Of a stretch of 53,671 bases of DNA, positions 19,560 to 30,250 are shown piece by piece. Under the pieces are notes generated by a model. The model did not search any database and was not told the origin of the DNA. It saw only the letters and a list, made by a program, of their open reading frames with translations. Positions within the stretch are counted from its first letter, which is position 1; each line of letters opens with the position of its first letter. The DNA comes from Prochlorococcus sp. HOT208_60m_808M21 (GTDB lineage Bacteria; Cyanobacteriota; Cyanobacteriia; PCC-6307; Cyanobiaceae): NCBI GenBank assembly GCA_002026005.1, contig MWOX01000353.1, positions 1 to 53,671 on the forward strand. The letters are read 5' to 3'. A program made the position numbers and the translations under genes.

Positions 19560-21373
19560 TACATTCTTTCTAAAGTTTCAATTCCTAAAAGCTCTAAGCT
19601 TAATTTTAGTGTTTTTGCAGTTAGGTCACATAAATTAAGCCTAGAAATTTTTATATTTTTTTCTTCTTTGAGGATTGGAACTTGATCATAGAATCTATTA
19701 AAAGTCTGACACAGCTCGAACAGATAATTGCATAATCTATTTGGCATTAAGTCTTTTTCAATAGAAATTATGACTTCATCGAACCTGAGTAATTTTCTGA
19801 TAAGTTTCCACTCAGATTTATGTTCATAATTTATGTACTGAAAATCTTTAGATTCATAAACAAAATCATTTTTTCTTTTAATTCCTAAAATTCTTACAAG
19901 TGTATATAACAAATAAGGAGCAGTATTACCATTAAGGGAAAGCATTTTATCAAAACTAAATTGATAATTGGTAATCCTATTTTGACTTAAATCTGCATAC
20001 TTAACAGCTCCTAATCCAATAATTCTTGAAGTATTTGCTATAAACTCTTCGGTCTCATAACGATCTTCATCTTCTAATCTTTTCAATAAATCTTCTTTTG
20101 CTCTTCTAACTGCTTCATTTAATAAATCCTTTAGGCGTATTGTTTCACCTTCTCTTGTCTTTAGTTTTTTGCCATCAATTCCTTGAACTAACCCAAAAGG
20201 GACATGGTCTACTTTACAATTTTCTGGGATCCATTTTGCTTTTTTTGCAACTTGAAAAACTCCAGCAAAATGATTTGATTGCCCATGATCAGTTACATAA
20301 ATAATTCTTGAAGCATCATCGCCATTAGGAGGTTTATTGAATCTGTATCTTATAGCAGCAAGATCTGTGGTGGCATAATTAAACCCTCCATCTTTTTTTT
20401 GAATAATTAGCGGTAAAGGTTTGCCTTCTTTATTAGTCATCCCATCTAAAAATACACATTTTGCTCCTTGATCTTCTACTAATATTTTTTCTAAATTCAA
20501 ATCATCAATAACCAATTTTAAGAAGGGATTATAAAAAGATTCACCTCTTTCTTCTATTTTTACTTTTAAATTTTTATAGATTTCATCAAATTCTTTCCTT
20601 GATTGATCACATAATAATTTCCAAGCTTTAATCGATTTAATATCTCCACTTTGTAACTTAACTACTTCCTCTCTAGATCTTTTTTGGAATTCAGATTCGT
20701 TATCAAATCTTTTTTTTGATTCTTTATAAAATTCAACTAAATCACTTATCTTGATCTTGCCTATTTCTTCTAGATCATTTGAATATAAATCTTTTAGCTG
20801 AGTAATAAGCATGCCAAATTGTGTTCCCCAATCACCAACATGATTGAGTCTTAATACTTCATAACCTCTTAACTCGAAAATTCTAGATATTGAGTCACCT
20901 ATTATTGTTGATCTTAAATGACCTACATGCATTTCTTTAGCAATATTAGGGCTAGAAAAATCTACAATAACTTTATTGGATAAACCACTATCTAAATCTT
21001 TTCTTATTAGAGGTATGCCAGCCCTATTGCATTGAATATTTGACTTAATTTCATTTATTAGAACCTCATCTTTTAATTTTATATTTATAAATCCAGGTCC
21101 AGCTATTTCTAGACTCTTACATAATTTTGCTATGCTCTTATTTGTATTTAAAAGGTTAATAAAATCATTAGAAATATCTCTTGGGTTCTTTTTGTATATT
21201 TTAGATAAACTTAAACAAACATTACATTGATAATCACCAAATTCCTCTTTTGATGATTGTGTAATTAAATTCTTGCTAAGAATTTCGAATTCTCCTTTTT
21301 TATCATTTTTTTCAAGACTATCTAAAAGAGATTGTTCAAATTGTTTTGTTAATTCTTTAAAAATGATTAGCAT
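19559..21373 (-). CDS. argS: Arginyl-tRNA synthetase
   Basis: A class I aminoacyl-tRNA synthetase of 604 residues. The N-terminal additional domain (about 1-120) precedes the HIGH motif, here HVGH at 149-152 in [13 protein letters not shown]. The canonical KMSKS is replaced by a GKKLKTREG loop, as is usual for many ArgRS. The C-terminal anticodon-binding domain, rich in Leu and Arg, ends [10 protein letters not shown]. The gene lies between nadC and hisC on the minus strand and overlaps hisC by one base. Confidence 0.97.
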   Translation of the reverse strand: MLIIFKELTKQFEQSLLDSLEKNDKKGEFEILSKNLITQSSKEEFGDYQCNVCLSLSKIYKKNPRDISNDFINLLNTNKSIAKLCKSLEIAGPGFINIKLKDEVLINEIKSNIQCNRAGIPLIRKDLDSGLSNKVIVDFSSPNIAKEMHVGHLRSTIIGDSISRIFELRGYEVLRLNHVGDWGTQFGMLITQLKDLYSNDLEEIGKIKISDLVEFYKESKKRFDNESEFQKRSREEVVKLQSGDIKSIKAWKLLCDQSRKEFDEIYKNLKVKIEERGESFYNPFLKLVIDDLNLEKILVEDQGAKCVFLDGMTNKEGKPLPLIIQKKDGGFNYATTDLAAIRYRFNKPPNGDDASRIIYVTDHGQSNHFAGVFQVAKKAKWIPENCKVDHVPFGLVQGIDGKKLKTREGETIRLKDLLNEAVRRAKEDLLKRLEDEDRYETEEFIANTSRIIGLGAVKYADLSQNRITNYQFSFDKMLSLNGNTAPYLLYTLVRILGIKRKNDFVYESKDFQYINYEHKSEWKLIRKLLRFDEVIISIEKDLMPNRLCNYLFELCQTFNRFYDQVPILKEEKNIKISRLNLCDLTAKTLKLSLELLGIETLERM

Positions 21374-21400
21374 TAATTATTCAATTATTTATCTATATGA

Positions 21401-22267
21401 TTAATTAATATAACGCATACTCAAATCAATCCAATTACTTTTGGTGATCGAAGAACTTGTTGAAATCAAATCAATACCTTTTATTAGATATTTACTAATT
21501 TCTTGAGGGTTTATTCCAGAAACTTCTATTATCAAATTTTTATTGACTTCTTTTTGTAGACTATTAATTGATAACTCTCTTAATTCTTGAACGTTTTTTT
21601 TGATTATTTCAGGACTAAGTTCATCTAATAAGACACTATCCGCTCCTGCTAATACTGCTTCTTTTGCCTGTTTGATATTCTCAGCTTCAATTATGATATG
21701 TGTTGTAAAAGGGGAATTTAGGCGAATTTTTTGTACTGCATTCTTAAGATTATCTGTCCATGCAATATGATTTTCTTTGATCATAGCAGCATCGTATAAT
21801 CCCATTCTATGATTCACCCCACCTCCGCATTTGAAAGCATATTTTTCAAATATTCTTAAGCCAGGAGTCGTTTTCCTAGTATCTGCTAATTTTATATTTG
21901 TGCCTTCTAATTTATCTGTAAGATTCTTTGTATATGTTGATATTCCAGATAAATGCATTGCTATATTTAAGCTGATCCTTTCACTAGCGAGTAAACTTTT
22001 TGAAGGTCCATATATTTCTAAGAGTTTTTGATCTTTAACAAATTTATCTCCATCAGAGATATTAAATTTTGGACTGATTTTTAAATCAATTTTTTTAAAA
22101 ATTTCTTTTATAATTCCAACCCCACAGAATATACCCTCCTCTTTTGCAATCCAATATGCATTGCCATTCTCTTCTGTAATAGAGGGACTTGTAAGATCTC
22201 CCCTACCTATATCTTCATCGATCCAATTATCAATGATTTTACTTATTATTGGAGTATTTAAATCCAC
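21401..22267 (-). CDS. nadC: Nicotinate-nucleotide pyrophosphorylase (carboxylating)
   Basis: NadC (quinolinate phosphoribosyltransferase) forms nicotinate mononucleotide from quinolinate and PRPP in de novo NAD synthesis. The signature ADTRKTTPGLR, the GGGVNHRMGLYD loop and the acidic VLLDELSPE strand are all present. Length 288 is normal. The start is a GTG at 22267 giving MDLNTPIISKIID; no nearby ATG would give a better N-terminus. 27 bases separate it from argS downstream, so an nadC-argS-hisC transcription unit is likely. Confidence 0.96.
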   Translation of the reverse strand: MDLNTPIISKIIDNWIDEDIGRGDLTSPSITEENGNAYWIAKEEGIFCGVGIIKEIFKKIDLKISPKFNISDGDKFVKDQKLLEIYGPSKSLLASERISLNIAMHLSGISTYTKNLTDKLEGTNIKLADTRKTTPGLRIFEKYAFKCGGGVNHRMGLYDAAMIKENHIAWTDNLKNAVQKIRLNSPFTTHIIIEAENIKQAKEAVLAGADSVLLDELSPEIIKKNVQELRELSINSLQKEVNKNLIIEVSGINPQEISKYLIKGIDLISTSSSITKSNWIDLSMRYIN

Positions 22268-22349
22268 TAAACTAAAAAATAATTAATTAATAAAAATTCA
22301 ACTTAAGTTAGAGAATCAACTATATATCACTATGTAATTTAACTCAAAT

Positions 22350-23732
22350 TTATTTACCAATACAAAACTTAGAAAAAATATTATCTAGAAGTTCCTCTGT
22401 TAATTCTTGACCAGTTATTTTAGATAAGTTTTGGATTCCATCTCTCAGTTCAATTGATAACAAATCAAATGGTAATTTATTTTCAATTATTTCATCAGTA
22501 TCATTTAAATTAGATAGGCAAGCAGCCAAATTTGTTAGATGTCTTTCGTTTAAAAATATATTGATATTTTCTACATGTTTTAATCCGCATTTTTTTATGA
22601 TTGTGTCTATTAATAATCTTTCCCCATCATTATTCTTGATACTCATAAGAATTGTATTTTTTAACTCATTTGAATTAATATTTTTGCAATCAATTAAATC
22701 TTTTTTATTGCCCAAAATAGTAATTAATTTTTCTTTGGGAATTTCTTGTATTATTTTTTTGTCTTCATCATTAAATCCTTCTTCAAGACTATAAATATAA
22801 ATTATAAAATCTGACTCTTTTATCTTCCCAAAACTTTTTTTAATTCCAATACTTTCAATTTGTTCATGAGTTTCTCTTATGCCAGCAGTATCAATTATTT
22901 TCATTGGAATATCATTAATAGTTAAATTAACTTCAATAACATCTCTAGTTGTTCCAGGAATATTAGTTACGATTGCTTGCTCTTTTTTTGCAAGCAAATT
23001 TAATAATGAGCTTTTACCAACATTTGTTTTACCTATAAGCGCAATGGATATTCCATTATTAATATATGAATTTCTTTTTGCATTTTCTATTAGTAATTCT
23101 ATTGTTTCTTTTACTTTTTTAATGTTTTTTAGATATTTGGTGTAATCAAAATCTGTGAAGTCTTCTTCAAAATCAACTCTCGCTTCTATTTCGCAAAGTT
23201 GATTTATAAGTTCATTTTTAATATCATCAATTTTTTTCTTTATTTCGCCTTGAACCCCGCTAAAAGCTAATTCTGCTGATCTGGTATTGCTTGCATTAAT
23301 TAATTGATTAATCGACTCGGCTTGAGTAAGGTCTATTTTTCCATTAAGAAAAGCTCTTTGACTAAATTCTCCTGGGTTTGCAAGTCTAACTCTAGAATTA
23401 CTAGATAATAATATCTTTAAAACTTTATTTACTATGATAATTCCGCCATGGCAATGAAGTTCAACTACATCCTCTCCTGTGAAGCTATTTGGTGATTTCA
23501 TCACTAAAATTAAAACCTCATCTATAAATTTATTTTGTTTGGTTTCCTGGATAAAACCACGAAAAACTCTATGTGATTCCCATGCATTTTTAGATTTAGT
23601 TTGAACAATCTTTTTGCAAGAATTTATTGCATCTTTCCCTGATACTCTTATTATCGCAACTCCTCCTTTCCCTATACTTATAGCTGAAGCAATTGCGGCT
23701 ATCGTATCTTCTGTAGTAACTATCGAATCCAT
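22350..23732 (-). CDS. mnmE: tRNA modification GTPase MnmE
   Basis: MnmE works with MnmG to place the 5-carboxymethylaminomethyl group on wobble uridine 34 of several tRNAs. The N-terminal dimerisation and folate domain (about 1-120) begins [11 protein letters not shown]. An inserted G domain follows the helical region, with the P-loop GKTNVGKSS at about 228, the switch TTRD, DTAG and the NKKD base motif. The C-terminal FCIGK provides the catalytic cysteine. Length 460 is normal. It is the next minus-strand gene upstream of nadC, with an 82-base gap. Confidence 0.97.
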   Translation of the reverse strand: MDSIVTTEDTIAAIASAISIGKGGVAIIRVSGKDAINSCKKIVQTKSKNAWESHRVFRGFIQETKQNKFIDEVLILVMKSPNSFTGEDVVELHCHGGIIIVNKVLKILLSSNSRVRLANPGEFSQRAFLNGKIDLTQAESINQLINASNTRSAELAFSGVQGEIKKKIDDIKNELINQLCEIEARVDFEEDFTDFDYTKYLKNIKKVKETIELLIENAKRNSYINNGISIALIGKTNVGKSSLLNLLAKKEQAIVTNIPGTTRDVIEVNLTINDIPMKIIDTAGIRETHEQIESIGIKKSFGKIKESDFIIYIYSLEEGFNDEDKKIIQEIPKEKLITILGNKKDLIDCKNINSNELKNTILMSIKNNDGERLLIDTIIKKCGLKHVENINIFLNERHLTNLAACLSNLNDTDEIIENKLPFDLLSIELRDGIQNLSKITGQELTEELLDNIFSKFCIGK

Positions 23733-23797
23733 CTCTCGCTTTGTTATGGATAATTAAGTAAGATTATCAAGAATTTAATTTTGAATTTTCTTTCTGA

Positions 23798-24241
23798 ATG
23801 AGATTTAAAAGAGAAATTACCTATAAGAAAATTCTATCATTATTTAGGAATCAGAATGGAAGTCCTTTCTTTAATGCTAAAGGTTTAGCTGTAGGGGTAT
23901 TTAGTGGCTGCTTTCCTTTTTTTGGGTTTCAGACTTTAATGGGGATATTTTTTGCGAAAATAGCTAAGGGAAATATTGTTCTCGCTGCAATTGGTACCTG
24001 GATCAGTAACCCTTTTACTTATATTCCACTTTATTATTTTAACTATAAAGTTGGTTCGATTTTTTTAAATAATTCTTCTAATAAAATTCTTGAAAAAAGT
24101 TTAGTTATTGATGACTTATGGAAACAAGGTAGAATTTTTTCCCTTAAATTACTCTTAGGTTCATCTTGTGTAGGTATTTTATTAGCTTTGATTTGCGGCA
24201 GTATTGTTTTTTTTATCTACAAGATAAAAAGTAAAAGATAG
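23798..24241 (+). CDS. DUF2062 membrane protein
   Basis: A 147-residue protein with the DUF2062 pattern: a basic N-terminus, then a glycine- and phenylalanine-rich membrane region containing GVFSGCFPFFGFQT and a WISNPFTYIPLYYFNYKVG segment. Three to four hydrophobic stretches lie at about 28-55, 60-88 and 112-138. The family is widespread in bacteria without an assigned function. It sits alone between the divergent mnmE and the convergent rel gene, 18 bases from the end of the latter. Confidence 0.87.
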   Translation: MRFKREITYKKILSLFRNQNGSPFFNAKGLAVGVFSGCFPFFGFQTLMGIFFAKIAKGNIVLAAIGTWISNPFTYIPLYYFNYKVGSIFLNNSSNKILEKSLVIDDLWKQGRIFSLKLLLGSSCVGILLALICGSIVFFIYKIKSKR

Positions 24242-24259
24242 ATTGATCTGATTTTAAAA

Positions 24260-26569
24260 TTAACTTTGTCCAACTCTGGCAATATCTAAAACATCTGCCA
24301 TTGATTTAATTTGTTCAATTGTTTTGTGAAGTTGATTATAACTTTCAAGACCTACACAAAGATTTATAATTGCTGGTTTACCATAAGCAGTTTTAACATT
24401 GGCATCGCTGACGTTTATACCTTTATCAGATAACCGCATAAGAATATCTTTTAGAACTCCAACTCTATCAATTACTTCTATCCGTAGCTGAATTGGAAAC
24501 TTATTATCGACAGTTTTATCATCTTGATTCCAACCGACAGGTAATCTTCTCTCTATTGGAATTGGTATTACATTTTCACAATCTTCCCTATGTATAGTTA
24601 TACCATGGTTGCCGAGCGAGACAGTTCCGATAATATCCTCGCCTGGGAGTGGGGCACAGCATTTACCTATTCTGTAATCAAGACCTTCTATCCCGGAAAT
24701 TGGCGATTTAGCTGCTGTATTAGATTGATTAGTGGATAAATTACTATTACTTTTAAGAGATTTTGCTATTTCAGAGTCAGAATCATTTTTTACATCTTCT
24801 GTCTGTAATTTTATTTCTTCTCTTAGTCTGTTTAATACTTGATGCAAAGTTAAACCACCAAAACCAAGAGATGCAAGAAGGTCTTCAGTAGTTTTTAAAT
24901 TGCATCGATTTGCAACTTTTTTCATGGCTTCACTAGAAAGTAATGCTTCAAAACCGTTTCTACCTACTTCTTTTTCAAGTAAATCTCTACCTCTTTTAAT
25001 CGTTTCATCACGATGGCTTTTCTTATACCATTGGCGAATTCTATTTTTAGCAGTTGGCGTAACTACAAAGTTCAGCCAATCCAAGCTTGGAGTAGCATTA
25101 TTACTTGTCAAAATTTCTATGAAGTCACCATTTTGAAGTGCTGTAGATAATGGAGAAAGCTTGTCATTAATTCTTATTCCATTACAGTGATTTCCAACTT
25201 CAGAATGAATTCTGTAGGCGAAATCTATCGCGGTAGATCCTTTCCTTAAACCAACAACATCTCCTTTTGGAGTGATCACAAATACCTCTTCATCAAATAA
25301 ATCTTCTTTAATTGAAGCTAAATAATCATTATGATCCCTTTCATTACCTTCTTGTTGCCATTCTACTAATTGTCTTAGCCAATTAAATCTCTCGGCATTA
25401 CTTTTAGCAGGAGAACCACCCTCTTTGTATTGCCAATGAGCGGCAATACCATATTCAGCAATTTGATGCATCGAAGTAGTTCTAATTTGAACTTCAATAG
25501 GTCGATGTCTTCCAATCACAGAAGTGTGTAAGGATTGATATCCATTGGGTTTTGGTAATCCTATATAGTCTTTAAATCTACCTGGAATTGGTTTGAAAGT
25601 ATCATGAACAACTGCTAAAGCTCTATAACAACTATCTGAATTGTCCACGATAATTCTTAGGGCAGCAACATCATAAATCTCGTGAAAATGCTTTTGTTGT
25701 CTTTCCATTTTGCACCAGATGCCATAAAGATGTTTTGGCCTTCCTGTTATTTCAAAATTTTTCAAACCTGCTGAAATCAAGTTTTCCTTCATAAGATTCA
25801 AAGTTACTTTTAATCTTTTTTCTCTATCACTTCTTTTAACAGCGATTTGATCTTTAAGATCCAGATATTCTTTAGGCTCTAGGAATTTAAAAGCTAAATC
25901 TTCTAATTCCCATTTAAATCTGTTTATTCCTAGTCGATTAGCTAATGGTGCATAAATCTCTCTTGTTTCTCTCGCTATTCTTAGTTTTTTCTCATCATTT
26001 AGCCATTCAATTGTTCTCATGTTATGAAGTCGATCTGCAAGTTTTACTAAGACAACTCTGATATCGCTGGCCATAGCCAAAAACATTTTCCTAAGATTTT
26101 CAGCTTGTGCTTCAGTCCTGTTGTTAAAGTGAATGCCGCCTAATTTTGTTACACCCTCTACAAGTATTTTTACTTCTAATCCAAAATTTGTTTCTATTTC
26201 AGATAAATCAATGCCAGTATCTTCAACTACATCATGTAAAAGGCCTGCGGCAATAACTGATGAACTAGCACCTATTTCTTTAAGGAGATTTGCAACAGCA
26301 ACAGGGTGGATAATGTATGGCTCGCCGCTCGCGCGAAATTGTCCATCATGAGCTTTATAAGCAAGTTTAAAAGCCTTTACTATGAGGTTTTGATTCTCAT
26401 AATTTTCTTTATTTGATTTTTCAAAATTATTAATATCTTTAATAAGCCAATCGGGAATGTTTATTTGATAATTCAAAGATTCACTTTCATATTTTTTATT
26501 TTCAGGCAAAATAGTTTTGGAAACTTCAATTTCGTTTTTTTCTTTTGAATTTGCAGCTGCCTCGGACAT
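24260..26569 (-). CDS. Bifunctional (p)ppGpp synthetase/hydrolase (Rel/SpoT type)
   Basis: A long RelA-SpoT homolog of 769 residues that makes and degrades the alarmone (p)ppGpp. Visible domains are an HD hydrolase (about 60-200) with HPVAVANLL, HDVVED and an intact HD pair in KLADRLHNMRT; a synthetase domain with RPKHLYGIWCKMERQ and GRFKDYIGLPKPNGYQSLHT; a TGS domain near DEEVFVITPKGDVVGLRKGS; and a C-terminal ACT domain, with the cysteine pair GKCCAPLPGE between. The intact HD motif implies hydrolase activity as well as synthesis. The first 40 residues are Glu/Asn/Lys-rich. Divergent from the ABC ATPase gene across a 54-base spacer. Confidence 0.95.
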   Translation of the reverse strand: MSEAAANSKEKNEIEVSKTILPENKKYESESLNYQINIPDWLIKDINNFEKSNKENYENQNLIVKAFKLAYKAHDGQFRASGEPYIIHPVAVANLLKEIGASSSVIAAGLLHDVVEDTGIDLSEIETNFGLEVKILVEGVTKLGGIHFNNRTEAQAENLRKMFLAMASDIRVVLVKLADRLHNMRTIEWLNDEKKLRIARETREIYAPLANRLGINRFKWELEDLAFKFLEPKEYLDLKDQIAVKRSDREKRLKVTLNLMKENLISAGLKNFEITGRPKHLYGIWCKMERQQKHFHEIYDVAALRIIVDNSDSCYRALAVVHDTFKPIPGRFKDYIGLPKPNGYQSLHTSVIGRHRPIEVQIRTTSMHQIAEYGIAAHWQYKEGGSPAKSNAERFNWLRQLVEWQQEGNERDHNDYLASIKEDLFDEEVFVITPKGDVVGLRKGSTAIDFAYRIHSEVGNHCNGIRINDKLSPLSTALQNGDFIEILTSNNATPSLDWLNFVVTPTAKNRIRQWYKKSHRDETIKRGRDLLEKEVGRNGFEALLSSEAMKKVANRCNLKTTEDLLASLGFGGLTLHQVLNRLREEIKLQTEDVKNDSDSEIAKSLKSNSNLSTNQSNTAAKSPISGIEGLDYRIGKCCAPLPGEDIIGTVSLGNHGITIHREDCENVIPIPIERRLPVGWNQDDKTVDNKFPIQLRIEVIDRVGVLKDILMRLSDKGINVSDANVKTAYGKPAIINLCVGLESYNQLHKTIEQIKSMADVLDIARVGQS

Positions 26570-26623
26570 TTTATATTGCTTTAGATGTATTTTATTTAGG
26601 TCTAGAGAAATTTGCTATAAATC

Positions 26624-28222
26624 ATGGAAAAAAATAAAGAAAAAATTATTGTAGTTAAAAATCTTACTGTTAAATATGGTCTAAAACAGAAACCTATTAT
26701 CAAAAATTTTAATTTGGAAATAGATAGTGGAGATCATTTGGCCATAATAGGACCTTCTGGATGTGGAAAGACCACTTTTGCAAAAACATTAGTAAGTATA
26801 TTGCCTGAAAAGGCCACTTCTAAAGGGTATCTATCGATTTCTAGTGTAGATCCTAGGAAAATAAATAACAAAGATGCACAATTATTTAGAAGAAAGAATT
26901 TTGGATTTATTTATCAAGACTCTATAAAAAAACTTAATCCGCTAATGAGAGTTGGGGATCATTTATATGAATTATTTAAAACACATGATCAAACTAAATC
27001 ATCTTTAGCTATTAAAAAATTAGTAAGAGAAGTTTTTCAAAAAGTCGGAATTGAAGAAAGTAGACTTAATTCTTTCCCACATCAATTTAGCGGTGGAATG
27101 AGACAGAGAGTTTCTATAGCAATGGCACTTGCTTTGAAACCTAAATTATTAATAGCTGATGAACCTACAACAAGCTTAGATACCAAAACAAGTTTTGAAA
27201 TTATGCAAGAAATAATTCATCTATGTAATGAATTTGATACAACTTTAATTTTAATTAGTCATGATATTAATCTTGCAGCAAAGTGGTGTAAAAAAGTTGC
27301 AATAATTGAAAAGGGATCAATTGTTGAAAAAGGGAATATATTAGATATTTTTCAATCACCAAAATCAGATATCGGGAAAAAGTTAGTAAATGCTTCAAAA
27401 ATAGTATTAGAACCAAATTCTAAAAATAATGTTCGAGATGAGGTCGTTCTAGAGGTAAATAACCTAAGACATTGGTATAAATTAAATTCTTCCATTTTCC
27501 TTAATAAATGGAATAAGGCTTTAAATGAAGTTAGTTTCAAGTTATATGAGAATGAGACTCTTGGGATAGTTGGTTCTTCAGGGAGTGGTAAAAGTACATT
27601 ATGTAGGGCTTTAATTGGACTTCTTAAAGTAAGAGGTGGTGAAATCAAAATTTATGATAAAAATCGTGCATCGAAAAAAAATAAATCTTTTAAAAATAAC
27701 AATAAAGTGCAAATTATTTTTCAAGATCCTTTTTCAAGTTTGAATCCGAAAATGACAATTAAAAATATTTTGGAAGATATATTTTTTATTCAAAAAATTT
27801 CAGATAAAAGAAAAATCGAAAAAGAAATAAAATCAATGTTAAGAAATTTAAATCTTCCCTTAAATAATGATTTTTTTAATTCTTATCCTAACCAATTATC
27901 TGGTGGTCAATTGCAAAGAATTTCATTGGCCAGGGCACTATTGTTAAAGCCAAAAATTTTAATTTGTGATGAGAGCGTAAATATGTTGGATGCTTCAGTA
28001 AAAATAGAGATTCTTGAATTACTAAGAGTCTTTCAAGAAAAAATGAATTTAACGATTATTTTTATTACCCATGATTTAGGCATTGCTAAAAGATTTTGTA
28101 ATAGGTTGCTAGTTATGAATCATGGAAAGATAGTTGATGAAGGAGAAAGTTCTACAATATTCACTAAAACTAAAAACCCGTATACAAAATCGCTTCTAAA
28201 TTCCTCTTTAAATCTCATTTAA
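26624..28222 (+). CDS. ABC transporter ATPase with two fused nucleotide-binding domains
   Basis: One 532-residue chain carries two ABC cassettes of the oligopeptide/nickel importer type (DppD-DppF or YejF style). Cassette 1 has Walker A GPSGCGKTT near residue 45, signature FSGGMRQR and Walker B LLIADEPTTSLD. Cassette 2 has GSSGSGKST near 320, signature LSGGQLQR and ILICDESVNMLD, followed by FITHDLG. Both catalytic glutamates and switch histidines are present, so both sites may hydrolyse ATP. No permease or binding protein is nearby. The 3' end overlaps the convergent rluD by eight bases. Substrate unknown. Confidence 0.93.
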   Translation: MEKNKEKIIVVKNLTVKYGLKQKPIIKNFNLEIDSGDHLAIIGPSGCGKTTFAKTLVSILPEKATSKGYLSISSVDPRKINNKDAQLFRRKNFGFIYQDSIKKLNPLMRVGDHLYELFKTHDQTKSSLAIKKLVREVFQKVGIEESRLNSFPHQFSGGMRQRVSIAMALALKPKLLIADEPTTSLDTKTSFEIMQEIIHLCNEFDTTLILISHDINLAAKWCKKVAIIEKGSIVEKGNILDIFQSPKSDIGKKLVNASKIVLEPNSKNNVRDEVVLEVNNLRHWYKLNSSIFLNKWNKALNEVSFKLYENETLGIVGSSGSGKSTLCRALIGLLKVRGGEIKIYDKNRASKKNKSFKNNNKVQIIFQDPFSSLNPKMTIKNILEDIFFIQKISDKRKIEKEIKSMLRNLNLPLNNDFFNSYPNQLSGGQLQRISLARALLLKPKILICDESVNMLDASVKIEILELLRVFQEKMNLTIIFITHDLGIAKRFCNRLLVMNHGKIVDEGESSTIFTKTKNPYTKSLLNSSLNLI

Positions 28223-29174
28223 CTTTAAGAACACTTAGTAATTTTTGAATATCTAATGGTAATTCTGATTCAAATATCATTTCTTTACCATTTATTGGAT
28301 GTATAAGTCCAAGCTTGATGGCGTGTAAAGCTTGGCCATCTAATTTACATGGTAGTTTTTTACATCTTCCATATAATGGATCACCCACAATTGGATGATT
28401 AATGTGAGCGCAATGAACTCTTATTTGATGCGTTCGCCCCGTATCTAGTTTAAAACTCATTAATGAGTAATTGCCAAATCTTTCTTCTAATTTCCAATAG
28501 GTACAGGCATACCTTCCTGAAGTTTCTTCAACTACTTTATATTTCAATCTATTTAATTTATCTCTGCCAATGTGTCCCACTATTTGGCCTTCTTCAGAAT
28601 TAGGTGCTCCATGAATTACTGCAATATATTCGCGTGATGCTATTTTTTCTTTAATTTGTTTCTGGAGATTTACTAATGCCTCTTGGCTTTTTGCAACCAC
28701 CATACATCCGGAGGTATCTTTATCTAATCTGTGAACAATCCCAGGTCTTAGTTTCCCATTAATCCCAGGCAGATCTTTACAGTGAAAAAGTAATCCATTC
28801 ACTAAAGTTCCAGATTTGTGTCCAGGGGCTGGATGAACTATTAGACCTGCTTGTTTATTGATTACTATGATGTGCTCGTCTTCAAAAAGGATATTTAAAT
28901 CCATTTTTTCAGGTTTCAAATAAATAAGAGGTTCTGGAGGAGGCATCCATATTTGAACATTGTCACCTTTTTTTAATGGGGTTTTTGCTTTTGCGGTCTT
29001 ATAGTTTACAAGTACTAAACCTGAATTTATAAAATGTTGAATTCTTGCTCTACTTTGTTCTGGCCTTTTACTTACCAACCATCTGTCTAGTCTCATAGGC
29101 AGAGGTAGCTCATAAATAATTTCTATAAGCTCACCTTCTCCAATGCCGAAAGAATTTTGATTATTTAATTCCAT
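28215..29174 (-). CDS. Ribosomal large subunit pseudouridine synthase (RluD family)
   Basis: An RluA/RluD-family pseudouridine synthase of 319 residues. An S4-like RNA-binding domain spans about 25-85 (RLDRWLVSKRPEQSRARIQHF). The catalytic motif GIVHRLDKDTSG has its aspartate at D151. The C-terminal RTHQIRVH and DPLYG motifs complete the active site. Relatives modify 23S rRNA helix 69; the exact target is inferred. Its start overlaps the end of the rbgA gene by ten bases, so the two ribosome-related genes are coupled. The 3' end overlaps the ABC ATPase gene. Confidence 0.92.
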   Translation of the reverse strand: MELNNQNSFGIGEGELIEIIYELPLPMRLDRWLVSKRPEQSRARIQHFINSGLVLVNYKTAKAKTPLKKGDNVQIWMPPPEPLIYLKPEKMDLNILFEDEHIIVINKQAGLIVHPAPGHKSGTLVNGLLFHCKDLPGINGKLRPGIVHRLDKDTSGCMVVAKSQEALVNLQKQIKEKIASREYIAVIHGAPNSEEGQIVGHIGRDKLNRLKYKVVEETSGRYACTYWKLEERFGNYSLMSFKLDTGRTHQIRVHCAHINHPIVGDPLYGRCKKLPCKLDGQALHAIKLGLIHPINGKEMIFESELPLDIQKLLSVLKVK

Positions 29175-30037
29175 AGTGGGACTTCTAAAGCAATTTTACC
29201 CAGCATTTGATTTCTATAATCTTCCAATAACTTATGAGACATTCTCCTTTTATCACCTGAGGTGTGTTTTGAAGCTGCTTCATTGATCCAAGCAGAAGGA
29301 CTCTTAAAGCCTTTGGTAATATCAACTCCATATCTATTAGATATTTGTTTAACTGAGATATTCGCATTCTTATCTTTGTTGAGAGTGGATATAATTTTGA
29401 TAAACCCAACTGCGACACTCTCTATTTCATAAGCAGCTTCACCAATATCGTCACAAAGTGCAAGATTAAGTGCTGATTTTTGATCTTCTAAATTTGGAGG
29501 TATAACACCAGGAGCATCTAGCAGATCTATACCACTTTCTAATTTTATCCATCTTAAATTACGAGTCACGCCTGCTTTCCTAGCGCTATCTACAACTCTT
29601 TTTTTTGCAATTCTATTAATTAATGCTGACTTTCCTACGTTTGGAAAACCAAGTGTAAGGGCTCTAATTGGCCTAATTCGCATTCCTCTAGAAAGTCTTC
29701 TTTCGTCGATTGACGACCTAGAATCTTTGGCTGACTTACAAATTTCTTTAATCCCTATTCCTCTTTTAGCATCACACCAAAGAGGATACTGATCTTTAGC
29801 ATTAAACCATTTGTTCCAACTATTGATTGTATGAGGGGAGATCATGTCTGATCTGTTAATAACAAGAATATGTTTTTTATTATTTATCCATTTATTTAAG
29901 TGTGGATGTCCTGTTGACAAAGGAATTCGTGCATCTCTAACTTCTATGACTAAATCTACTTTATTGATAACTTCAGATAATTTCTTTTCTGCTTTTGCGA
30001 TATGGCCTGGGTACCATTGGATTTTGGGTATGTCCAC
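29165..30037 (-). CDS. Ribosome biogenesis GTPase (RbgA/YlqF type)
   Basis: A circularly permuted GTPase of 290 residues. The G4 motif NRSDMI comes before the G1 P-loop GFPNVGKSALIN, and DAPGV (G3) follows, the order that defines the YlqF/RbgA group. The protein opens with IQWYPGHIAKAEK, a very conserved start. In Bacillus, RbgA assists a late step of 50S subunit assembly; here the role is inferred. It is the first gene of a two-gene unit with rluD. Confidence 0.94.
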   Translation of the reverse strand: MDIPKIQWYPGHIAKAEKKLSEVINKVDLVIEVRDARIPLSTGHPHLNKWINNKKHILVINRSDMISPHTINSWNKWFNAKDQYPLWCDAKRGIGIKEICKSAKDSRSSIDERRLSRGMRIRPIRALTLGFPNVGKSALINRIAKKRVVDSARKAGVTRNLRWIKLESGIDLLDAPGVIPPNLEDQKSALNLALCDDIGEAAYEIESVAVGFIKIISTLNKDKNANISVKQISNRYGVDITKGFKSPSAWINEAASKHTSGDKRRMSHKLLEDYRNQMLGKIALEVPLWN

Positions 30038-30231
30038 TTCAATAAATCAAATTAAATTTTGTATTCTTTTTAGTTTTTATAAGTTTCAAAAGTATTTACT
30101 TCTAAAGTTTAGTATAAATTTAATGACTAAAAAATTTTTATAATCGTTAATTTTTAAAATTTATTAAGGCATAGGTAACAGTAACTACTTTTTAACCCAA
30201 TAAGCCTAAATTAACGTTAGGGTCTTGAGAT

Positions 30232-30237
30232 TATAAA
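30232..30237 (+). promoter_or_regulatory. Possible -10 element for pgk
   Basis: The hexamer TATAAA lies 13 bases before the pgk start, with a weak TTAACG at 30211-30216, 15 bases upstream. A second candidate, TATAAT at 30139-30144, is about 105 bases upstream of the start. The region 30038-30250 otherwise shows no gene or strong structure. Which of the two is used cannot be told from the sequence. Confidence 0.3.
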
Positions 30238-30250
30238 TATAGCTTGTTTA

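Noticed and set aside
29844..30143. Plus-strand frame of 99 codons overlapping rbgA and the pgk upstream region
   Set aside because: It is mostly antisense to the conserved rbgA coding sequence and has no recognisable protein features.
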